This document shows, piece after piece, positions 55,823-64,000 of a DNA stretch of 64,000 nucleotides. The DNA comes from Piezodorus guildinii (taxonomy: Eukaryota > Arthropoda > Insecta > Hemiptera > Pentatomidae). The translations under genes and the position numbers were made by a program. Within the stretch, counting starts at the first letter, position 1. The number at the start of each line of letters is the position of its first letter. Location of the stretch: NCBI GenBank assembly GCA_023052935.1, contig CM041292.1, positions 141,387,143 through 141,451,142 on the forward strand. Direction: 5' to 3'. A model generated the notes under the pieces. The model ran no database searches. It was not told the origin of the DNA and saw only the letters and a list, made by a program, of their open reading frames with translations.

Positions 55823-57150
55823 TCCATGTAAGACGTTTGTCTAGAAGGAGCCCAAAATAGCGGATCTGTTCAACCGGGACAAGCGGGATATCATGGGTTT
55901 ACTACGAATGTTCCGTATTTAAATTATTAAATTTTACTTCATGAATCAGTGCTACTAACATGGCCGTTTTGTACAATAAATACATTGTCATGTTTGGTAT
56001 ATATAGTATTTTCAAGTCAAATTTAACTTTTCCTTGTCGGATTCAACCTTTTCCAAGTCGAATTCAACCTTTTCCATTTTAAATTCAACCTTTTCCACAT
56101 TAAATTTAGCCTTTTTAATTACAAATTCAACCTTTTCTGAATTAAATTCAGCCTTATCTTTTTTGGTTTCAATAAATTAATAAAAATCAAGTTAACATAA
56201 TTGTATGATTATTTTAATTATCATTTATATTTTTAACCAATGTGGCTTGTTAAACTGTTCACAGGGGTCCTTTTGCTGATTATTTCTAAACTCCGTTAAT
56301 TTATGAAATAAATAAAGCATATTTTCTGTTCTACCCCATAATTTATTATTTATTTTAAAAACCATCCTTAGGTATTTTAGTTTTATATCACACTATTTAA
56401 AAAAAAAATATTGTTTTTGTTTAACAAGATATTAAATTCTAATCCTTATTGTTGTTTGTAAAAGTTTGTTCATATAATGCTTTAGAAAATTAAGTAGAAA
56501 AGAAGGAATCTCGTCTGACTATTAAGTGAAATTTTGATGGATGCATTTGATTATACATCTTTTATATAATTCCATTTCCTTTTAGCTGTGTTTGAAAAAT
56601 AAATATAGTTCCTATTAAAATGAAATTTTAGTGGCTTCAGCAGAATATTAAGATACGAAATTAGATGATAAAACCATCATCTCATGCTTCTTTATTAATT
56701 GGATATACCATTTGATCAAGTTTTTTTACTTTGGATAGATTAAGATATAATTGGTTGGACAAGTTCCTCCCAGCGTGCAACCTCACTAATACGGTCCGAT
56801 AAGGACATTAGTTGCAACTGGCGCTCACCTCGGTCGGTATTAACAGCTGCCTACCCCCAATTCCTTTCCTATTACGACCTGTGTATTTACTATATAAACC
56901 TGTTCATGGGATCGATAAGAAGAGAAAAACTGCGTTTCAGAGAGTGGCAAAGGCATTCAGAATTCCTATTTTGTTCCATTTAAAAATCCTTTTCCAAATT
57001 AAGGTGAAGGTCAGATTCCAATAGTAAAATAAAAAGGAATGCCTTACTATTTCAACAATTTATTTAAAATCGCATCACGTTTCTTAAACACGCCATATAA
57101 AGACGTCAAAATGTTCTTCTGAAAGGAAACAATTATAATTTCTTTTATGC
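55823..57150. other. A+T-rich, unusual tract and one island
   Basis: At 56010-56160 a degenerate tandem pattern recurs six times or more (AAATTCAACCTTTTCC-like, period about 20-25 bp). A GC-richer unique patch lies at 56760-56930 (AATACGGTCCGATAAGGAC, CGCTCACCTCGGTCGG). No gene recognised. Confidence 0.45.
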
Positions 57151-57154
57151 AACC

Positions 57155-57450
57155 GAGGGTGACGTGGTCTAGTGGATAGAGCACTAATCTACTGTTCTCC
57201 GGGTTCTGGGTTCGAATCTTGGCTATGACAGAATATTATTAATTCTTTTAATTCAGCCGGGGGAAGGGGGGTGACCCTAGGGTATGGGGACCCCCCCTCT
57301 TTAAAGTGGGCACCCAAATTGGGGAAAAAACCCGGTGGCTGAGCTACCTAATTACCTCATTGAACGGCCGATGACCTATAAACAGTACGAATCGCTATAT
57401 GTAGTAAGCACAGGACTCTTCATGGGTTGTAGAGGTACCGGTTTATTTTA
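57155..57450 (+). mobile_element. SINE-A full-length copy
   Basis: A box (GTGGTCTAGTGGATAGAGC), B box (GGGTTCGAATCTTGG), spacer (GACAGAATATTATTAATTC), CCTAGGGTATGGGGACC, AAACCCGGTGGCTGAGC, AACAGTACGAATCGCTATAT and the end (CATGGGTTGTAGAGGTACCG) are all present. The flanking duplication is unclear. Confidence 0.85.
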
Positions 57451-57554
57451 ATTTAATTTACTTTTTTTTTTTAATGCGAATATTTTTCTTCGTAAAAATT
57501 CCGTGTATTATAAAATTTTACAAGAATTGCTATAAAATAAAATAATTTCTTTTC

Positions 57555-57790
57555 AAAATTTTTATTCACACCTGTCAAAATTTTGGCGTCACATCACGCC
57601 ATATTCTGGCGTAGTAGTAGGCTTGATGGAAATAAGATATCCAGCGGCTCTTTTTTTTGGCGTGCTTCCTGTTACGCGTTTAGATGAAAAAATCCCTCAT
57701 CCAACTTCTTTTCAGCCTTCTGCGAGTGTTTTCCGGCATGATAGTAATGACCATCTTTTGTATTAATGCGTCATAAAAACGTTTGTAGAT
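57555..57790 (-). mobile_element. Jockey-like LINE 3' end (family J2)
   Basis: The plus strand shows TTATTCACACCTGTC, CACATCACGCCATATTCTGG, CATCCAACTTCTTTTCAGCC and GTTTGTAGATAGTCGAAATC, matching the 2.5-kb copy. Decayed. Confidence 0.6.
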
Positions 57791-57799
57791 AGTCGAAAT

Positions 57800-57842
57800 C
57801 CGAGGTAAGTGAAAGTCGTTGCCCACACCGGATTTTTTTTTT
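57800..57842 (+). repeat. R300 partial copy
   Basis: GAGGTAAGTGAAAGTCGTTG and CCCACACCGGATTTTT match the right end of R300 at 51.48 and 8.70 kb. It abuts the J2 LINE end. Only about 40 bp are present. Confidence 0.55.
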
Positions 57843-58948
57843 TTAGTTTATAAGGTTTAATATTCATACGGTTTTTAAGTTAGTTTGAAAATTATGTTGA
57901 ATGAGAAAAGAGAGTTATTTAGGGTCGATTCGCAGTCAGTTAATAAATGGTTAAGCCTACTGGAGCCACTTTTGAGATTGCAATCTAAAATATTTATGTA
58001 ATTTGTTACTTGGGAGCACAATCCATATTAAGATGTTTCTTTCTTTTTTTTTTTTTTTTTTTCTCTCTTCTCGAATCTCTGTATTTTACTCTGCGTGTTT
58101 TTTTCCGACTGCTTACTTTTTATCTTGTCATATAAAAAGGTACCTTAATCTGCATATTGCGTTTTGCTTTATTTTTTTTTTCTCTATAAAAAATCTTTAA
58201 GATAATACATTCACTTATTTAAATCTTGTTCCACATCATCTTGCTTGTTTCATCAAATTACAATGTCTTGGTAATACTAATAAAAAAAGATGTATTTATT
58301 AAAAATGATATTCATTCATCGGAAGAATACATTTCGGAAGTTATGAAAAGAGAGTTAATTTGCAAGATACTAAAAAAAAAAAAAATCTTCTGTAATTTAA
58401 TTAATTGCCGTAAGAATCGCTGTTAATTTACATTACCCAAACTTTTTTTTTTTTTCATACTTTAAGAAGTCTTCACCTTTTCCTCTTTAATCTTTTCTTG
58501 TCACTTCTTTAAAAACTTTCTCCAAGTTCGAAAACATCTTGAAGAAAGTCTCCCTGTCTCTCCGAGCCATTAGAATGCTTTTCTTTAATTGAGAAAATTT
58601 TCATCCTCTTAAAAATTGAGTTCTTCGAATAACATCAGAAACGGGTATAAAGTACATTAAGTCCGATGTTTTAAGTTGTTTTATTTTATTTATTTTTTAT
58701 TATATTATTCTCAAACGGGCTCATTGATTTTAAATGCTTTGTAAATGTAACCTTCGTCTTTACCAACTACAATTAACAACTTGAACAGAGTTCACTCTGC
58801 TTTACTAATATTTTATTATGATTGGACCCTTAATTATTAGATTAGTCGAATTAGAAATACTAAGTATATGTTCGAGAAAGCCATCTTTATTCCTTAAAAA
58901 TATTAGTTTGTTAAAACTAATATTTTTTTTTATTTTTTTGTTAAAAAA
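57843..58948. other. A+T-rich non-coding DNA
   Basis: Open frames at 58.0-58.4 kb are low-complexity. Nothing recognised. Confidence 0.5.
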
Positions 58949-58957
58949 TATTAGTTT

Positions 58958-59235
58958 TACATGTCATGTCATGTCATGTCAGGTTCCTCTCTCAATACTC
59001 CACATCCTCACAGAATGCCGACAATATACCGCTTCACGTATTCTTTTCAACCTCCCCACCGATCTGTCGCTTCTTCTCTCTGATTCCTCTCCTCATATAA
59101 CTAACATCATTCGCTTCCTAAAGTCAAACCATCTTTACTCTCAGATCTAAACTATACTCTCACTCTACTCCTATAATCATGTAACCTGTGTCTAACGGTG
59201 TAAAGGCGAACATGACCCTGGTGGTTGTCGCCTCG

Positions 59236-59267
<32 letters not shown>
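58958..59267 (+). mobile_element. 5'-truncated LINE with poly(A) and target-site duplication
   Basis: The coding tail reads VPLSILHILTECRQYTASR and LPTDLSLLLSDSSPHI, ending NHLYSQI and a stop. A 100-bp 3' UTR and a poly(A) run of about 32 follow. TATTAGTTT at 58949-58957 is repeated at 59268-59276 (longer if A residues are counted). The C-terminal HxxxxC motif and poly(A) suit an I- or R1-like LINE. The sequence ACATGTC is repeated as CATGT four times at the 5' junction. Confidence 0.75.
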
Positions 59268-59270
<3 letters not shown>

Positions 59271-59528
59271 TAGTTTGACGTAAGCTTAAGAAAAAAAAAT
59301 GCTCTTATAAAAAATATTAGCGTCATTCACAAAATATTACAACATATTGAACTGATAGAGACATTTTATATTGTAACATTGCTTGCGCATAACTTTCATT
59401 TTGAAAAAAAAAATAAATTAAACTTTAGAGGTTACAATCTTGAAAATAACCGAGCTGCTATGTTGGTTAAATCGAGTTAAATTTTCGAGATTTCTTGTAA
59501 TTTCAATGATTTATTTTTATGCTCTTTA

Positions 59529-59788
59529 AGTCTACTGTTCTCCAGGTCCTGGGTTCGAATCCCGACTATGACAGAATATTATTTATTCTGTTAATTTAGG
59601 TGGGGGGCGATCCTTGGTTATGGACACCCTCCTGGGGCAGACCCAGCAGCATCTTTAAAGTGGGTACCCCAATTGGGCAAAAAACCTGAATCCGGCTTAA
59701 TAACCTCGTTGCCATAGAAACAGTACTAATCTCTATATGTACTCAGCCCAAGACCCTTCATGGGTTGTAGAGGTACAGATTTTTTTTT
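59529..59788 (+). mobile_element. SINE-A copy, 5'-truncated
   Basis: The A box is missing. It begins at TCTACTGTTCTCC, keeps the B box (GGGTTCGAATCCCGAC), the spacer (GAATATTATTTATTCTG) and the whole body, ending CATGGGTTGTAGAGGTACAG. Confidence 0.85.
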
Positions 59789-59807
59789 AATTGGTTTTTA
59801 TTTAATA

Positions 59808-60430
59808 GAATAGAATAGAATAGAAAAAAAATTTTATTCTGGGACTTTGTCCCTTAAGAATAATATGAAATTTACAAGTAAAGGTAGCACATCTGGCCAG
59901 ATAACATTAAATATACATAATTATGTACATAAGTAAAAGAGGTAGAAAAAGAAATTTATATAAATGTATGTACATACACATCTCTATGTACCAAAGATAA
60001 GAAAAAGCGTAAAAAAAAGTAAAGTAAACAAATAGTAAATTGAAAGTAAGAAACAACTAATTTTGAACACTCAAACGAAAATTAATAATAATATATACAT
60101 GTATATATGAAATAAAATAAAAATAAATAAGAAGGTAAACATAGGATATTCATTCCTTATAACGATTATAATGAAAAATATAATTTAAAATTAAAGATTA
60201 ACAAGCGTCAGTTTGGAATAATAGGTGTTGTAAAAGGCGATATTTGAATGTGGATAAGGAAAAAGCATTACGTATATTGGAAGGAATGGAATTCCAGAAT
60301 GTAATGGAACGGGCAAGAAAGGATCGATCGAAGGCTTTAGTTCTGTGGGATAAAGGTCGGAATGGCGCGGTTTTGTTTCAAGCAAGTGGACTGAGGATTT
60401 AAATTGAAGGAGACTGTAGATATAGGATGG
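59808..60430 (-). mobile_element. CR1-like LINE 3' end
   Basis: The minus strand contains TKPRHSDLYPTELKPSIDPF, then after frameshifts a segment fitting the conserved WNSLP-type CR1 tail. A 3' UTR follows, ending AAGTCCCAGAATAAAA and a (TTCTA)n tail (the reverse of 59808-59825). The 3' end CCCAGAATAAA is shared with the 33.5-kb LINE. It is 5'-truncated and decayed. Confidence 0.7.
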
Positions 60431-60559
60431 ATGCTGGGATTTTATAGTTTGGTAGATAAATGACCCAAGGAAGTACTGTCTGCATATTATAGTACTAACT
60501 GCATTGTATGTTATGCCTTTTATTAAATATACCTTTATGATAGAGTTAGTCGTTTTTTA

Positions 60560-60870
60560 ACATTACTGATTGCAGAAATGTTATAGTAAACGAGAAATTT
60601 GAAAGGCACATTTACGAAAAAGCCAGAGCACGGAAACAAACATCAAGGTAAACCGTTGATTGTGTCTAAGGACAGAAATTAATTACAATGGCTGACGAGG
60701 TATCTGTCACGTATAACAGATTCATTCGCATCCTGCGTACTTCTATTTATGAGCTGAATAATTACCGTTAAAACGCATTATATGTTATGATTTCTGCTTG
60801 ATCATACCGTAGCTATCAGTTTAGCACCTCTAGTTAGGAAATGTGAACATTACTCTTCGAAGAACAAAAA
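60560..60870. other. Unique island near the host exon
   Basis: A moderately GC-richer, non-repeat patch (AGCCAGAGCACGGAAACAAAC, CAATGGCTGACGAGGTATC, CATTCGCATCCTGCGTACTT). It lies 1.2-1.5 kb upstream of the host exon. Candidate conserved intronic element. Confidence 0.3.
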
Positions 60871-60995
60871 ATATTCAAGATGGATAACGATGATAAAAAA
60901 AGGAGGGAAGGAAAAACATTAACTTCCAACTTGGCCATTGGAAATGACATCATATTACTTCTCTGAACCTTTGATTAATTTTTGTTGGATACTAA

Positions 60996-61535
60996 TCTAT
61001 ACTAATATTATAAAGCTGAAGACTTTGGTTGTTTGTTTGAACGCGCTAATCTCAGAAACTACTGGTTTGAATTGAAAATTCTTCGTTTGTTGAATAGTCC
61101 ATTTATCGAGGAAGGCTTTAGGCTATATAACATAACGCTGCGACCAATAGGAATGAAGAATCAGTGGAAAATCTGGGGAAAAAACCGTGAAAATTAACCT
61201 CGCATCATAATGATTCCAAATGATTTACCTTTTAATTTTAAAATAATTCAATTTCCCGTTAAGTTACCCTTTGACGTAACAATTAATAAATCTCAGGAGC
61301 AAAAATTTAAACACGTAAAAATCAATTTAGGTCTAAAGACTGCTTTTCACGCGCCAGCTATGTGTCGCGTTGTCAAGATCGGGTTGCGGAGGAAATCGGT
61401 ATGTTATTCTGCTACAAGAAAATAAATCTAAAATTATCATTTACGTAGAAGTACTTTAAAATATATTATTTTAAAACTTTCTTAGTAGCGATCATAACAG
61501 AAGTTGATACAGACGAAGTCGCGGGAAACAGCTAG
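60996..61535 (+). mobile_element. Internally deleted Helitron
   Basis: It starts TCTATACTAATATTATAAAG and ends GAAGTCGCGGGAAACAGCTAG, inserted between A (60995) and T (61536). These are the 5'-TC, 3'-hairpin and CTAG ends and A/T target of Helitrons, and both terminal sequences are typical of a widespread insect family. The interior keeps the helicase C-terminal coding region. At 540 bp it is a deletion derivative that depends on an autonomous partner. Confidence 0.9.
61210..61425 (+). pseudogene. Helitron Pif1-type helicase C-terminal fragment
   Basis: A 71-codon open frame includes FPVKLPFDVTINKSQEQKF followed by KHVKINLGL. This corresponds to the late motifs of Rep-helicase proteins, where FAMTINKSQGQT is expected. 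Here SFAMT is PFDVT and SQGQ is SQEQ, so conserved motif residues are altered. The following SHGQLYVACSR motif is replaced. It is a relic, not functional. Confidence 0.8.
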
Positions 61536-62059
61536 TTTGTAAATATGCTTACGATGGATCAATGAACATTCAGAATTTAAAAAAAAATTATAATTTTTTT
61601 CTTTCGAATTCATTTCTTACACTTCTTGATTAATAAGTATATGTTTCAATTCAGAAATTATGATTAATTCAAAATGAGTACTTGTATACTCCTGTTAGTA
61701 TACTATTAAGTTGTTAAGAATATAGCCTTCTGTAGCACATAAAACATAGAAAAGACTGTTCACTATCTTTTGACAGAAAAATCTGTATTCTTAACCAAAC
61801 CAGGTATAATCATAACAGTTTCAGAAGTGATTTGTGGAAAGAAAATTTAGGAAAAGCTCTAAATAAAAAATATTATAAGATATAGGAATTTAATCACGAT
61901 CATTCGTTTATTTTAGTTGAAAACATAATGTTTCCTAATGCATTGTAAATGTTATGGTTTGTATTTACTACATAAAATAATATTTAGTTAGTTTTTTGTA
62001 CCTCATTATTATATTTTTATTTCAAACCTAATATTCTTGTTTTTGTTTTTCTGTTGCAG
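61536..62059. other. Intron sequence upstream of host exon
   Basis: A+T-rich, ending in a strong polypyrimidine tract (TTGTTTTTGTTTTTCTG) and TTGCAG at 62054-62059, a good splice acceptor. Confidence 0.6.
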
Positions 62060-62098
62060 AGGCTCCCTAGCGAAGATGACATAACAACTATTATGTAG

Positions 62099-64000
62099 CT
62101 ACGGGGCCGGGCGATAGCAATGCGGGCTAGTTCGGCCAAGCCGAAGGAGCCCGCTCGGCACACCCGCTCCGGCGCCGCAGGGAAGAAGGTAGCCACCGGC
62201 CTGCGACCCAAGAGGTCTGCGGCCAAACCCAAAGCCAAGGCACCTCCGAAGAAAAATGAAAATAAGAAAGCAACATGCACACCCATTACAAACAGCGCAA
62301 CGACTAACACGACCAAACCGAAACCGGCTCCAAAAAAAGTCGTGAAGAAAGAACCTCTTGATCACGCACACGACGACCTCCAAACAGAGCCGGTTGAAGT
62401 GGTCATCAGCGTGAAAAATCCACGCCGAAAGACTGAACCAGCGAAGATGAATGTAACCTCAGGAAAAGTTGGAAAGAGGAAAGGAAAACACAAGGACAAA
62501 ATTAAAAAAGAAGTGCTCAAAAAAGTATCTTCCAAGTCGGATGAGAAATTGGAAGATCTCGTAAATACTATAGTAGAAGTAGCTGTTAAGAAAGTTGTCC
62601 CTAAAAAAGAAATCAAAACTGAAATTAAAACAAAAGAAAAACCTAAAAAAGACCCTAAAAAGAAGACAGAAAACAAAAAAGAAAAAGAAGAGAAGATTAA
62701 AAATGTGGACCAAGTGAAGAAAGAAAAGGAAGAACCGAATAAGAAGGATGTGGAGAAAAAACCCAGAGAAACTAAGAAAGAAATTAAACAAGAAAAGAAA
62801 GTGAAGGATACTATGAAAGTTGTGACAGAGGTAAAAGAAGAAAATAAGAAAGAAACAAAATCCAAAGAGGAGAAGAATAAGGAAGATAAAAAAGATGAGG
62901 CAAAGGAAGCAGCCAAGTCAGAGAAGATAATCAAAAAGGTAAAAGGTACAACCGAAGAGAAAGAAAAGAAGAAAGTAGGAAAGCCTAAGGGCAAGCCTAA
63001 AGACAAGAAGGAAGTTAAAAAACCGACCTCTTCGGCACAACCGAAAGAAGATACCACAAATGACAAAAAGAATGGGAAAACTAAAGTGAAAGTTGAAAAA
63101 ATGAGCCCGGTCACTGTCAAAGATGAAGATGTCTCTGTCGAAGAAGCGGAAACTTCGGAGCCAGTGGCCAAGTGTTCGAAAGCCAAAAAGCCACCTCCCA
63201 AACCGAAACAGCGGCGGCTCGTCAAGAAGAAGACGACGCCAAGGAAGAGTGCTATTTCCTATCTCGGAGACAAAGATTGTCCAATCATAGAAAAACGTCA
63301 TCGTGAGGCATCACTCAACGCGTTAGCAAAAGTTCACTGCTTATATGAAAACGAAAGCAGGGGTGCTATGAATGAAATGTTAGATAAGACTATCCCTAAG
63401 AAAAAAGAAGATATAAAAGTAGAAAAAGTGGAAGACACTGCTGAAGAAGAAGAGGAACCGAATGTAGAAGTTGAAGAAGAGAAACCATCTAGGAATTTAA
63501 GATCTGCTCCTGGAATGAGAGGTGTAGGACGTCATTATGATATTCTTAACGCCTCCTCCACTTCTTCAAGTGAGGCTGAGGATACAGTTTCCGAGAAGCA
63601 GGAGGAAGAGGAGGAACCTAAAGAGGAACCTAAACCAGTAGAGAAGAAGACGAGAAAGAGGCGAAAACGCTGCGAGCTCATGATGGACCTCAAGGATATG
63701 GTTGTCAGGAAGAGAATGGCAAGCCTTAACGCTTCGGCAATGATGGCTGCATCATACTCGGTCGAAAAGAGATCGAAATCGGACGACAAGGGAAGGTATA
63801 GCCGATCCTCCGACGACTCGACGAGTAGCGCGGTCGCGGACAGTAGTGACGACGAAGTGACGGTCGTGAGCGGTAGTAGCAAAAAAGTAGCCGTTATCGT
63901 GAACCAGGATACCGACGTCACCATTACGGGACTATACACGACGCGTTCAACGCGGCACGAGGGCTACTGCAGCATCGCCGGGATGCAGTACCGTATATCC
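62099..64000 (+). CDS. Winged eye (wge)-like chromatin protein, internal exon, 3' end beyond window
   Basis: The frame is open to the window end. From ATG 62120 it has 627 codons; the six codons before it back to 62099 are also open (LRGRAIA). Residues 1-60 are basic; 120-375 form a long K/E-rich segment; HREASLNALAKVHCLYENE starts at 394; an acidic patch lies near 430-455, then LRSAPGMRGVGRHYD, KKTRKRRKR, and RKRMASLNASAMMAASY at 530-546; a Ser/Asp-rich stretch follows. The visible end is RHEGYCSIAGMQYRIS. The RMASLNA and HEGYCS signatures recall winged eye and its vertebrate BAHCC1/TNRC18 relatives, nuclear proteins whose C-terminal BAH domain binds histones; that part would lie outside. 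Two acceptors are possible: 62059 leaves stops in all frames before 62099, whereas TTATGTAG at 62091-62098 joins in frame. Coding is certain, family identity tentative. Confidence 0.75.

Noticed and set aside
55399..55827. 142-codon minus-strand open frame at the RTE 3' end
   Set aside because: Antisense shadow of the intact retrotransposon ORF, ending in the (TTA)n tail read as poly-I.
62362..63225. 287-codon minus-strand open frame, Ser/Phe-rich
   Set aside because: It is the antisense of the K/E-rich host exon (AAG/GAA codons read as CTT/TTC). The plus strand is open much further and has conserved motifs.

Overview
The window looks like intergenic or, more probably, intronic DNA from an invertebrate, most likely an insect. 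It is strongly A+T-rich (about 70% by eye) and has no operon structure, long (TA)n tracts, and a very dense, mixed load of eukaryotic transposons: LINEs, tRNA-derived SINEs, a mariner, Helitrons and Penelope-like elements. The SINE, Helitron and LINE types would fit Hemiptera, but the order cannot be fixed from sequence alone.

Only one host gene is well supported. A lysine- and glutamate-rich coding exon runs rightward from about 62.1 kb off the end of the window (627 open codons). Two copies of an R-x-A-S-L-N-A-x-A motif and a terminal HEGYCSIAGMQYRIS stretch make me think of the winged eye (wge) family of BAH-domain chromatin proteins. The BAH domain itself would lie outside the window. A short candidate 5' coding exon with a good splice donor sits at about 17.0 kb, so much of the window may be a very long first intron. 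Several single-copy, GC-richer islands (2.2, 6.9, 9.8, 21.2, 25.1, 32.1, 39.4, 41.7, 46.5, 51.6, 56.8 and 60.6 kb) are candidate conserved regulatory elements of such a locus.

Layout: 0-5 kb holds a 448-bp tandem duplication, a Jockey-like LINE 3' end, a 120-bp-arm hairpin with hammerhead-like cores and a small inverted-repeat element. 5-13 kb holds three SINE families, Jockey-like LINE ends and a 445-bp repeat ending in a hairpin. 14-19 kb has an internally deleted mariner and an RNase H-bearing LINE remnant. 20-31 kb has a LINE remnant, a Penelope-like element with a GIY-YIG endonuclease and a 107-bp tandem array. 33.5-36.1 kb is a broken CR1-like LINE with a PHD-finger ORF1. 36-51 kb carries more SINEs, Penelope-like inverted pairs and LINE ends. 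52.5-55.8 kb is a complete RTE-like LINE with an intact 1002-codon ORF and a perfect target-site duplication, the youngest-looking element here. 57-61.5 kb has further SINE and LINE ends and a Helitron that still encodes the helicase C-terminus.

I see no novel multi-gene system. The most unusual material is the set of Penelope-like inverted pairs with hammerhead-like motifs, the intact RTE element, and the in-frame TAG just upstream of the host exon.
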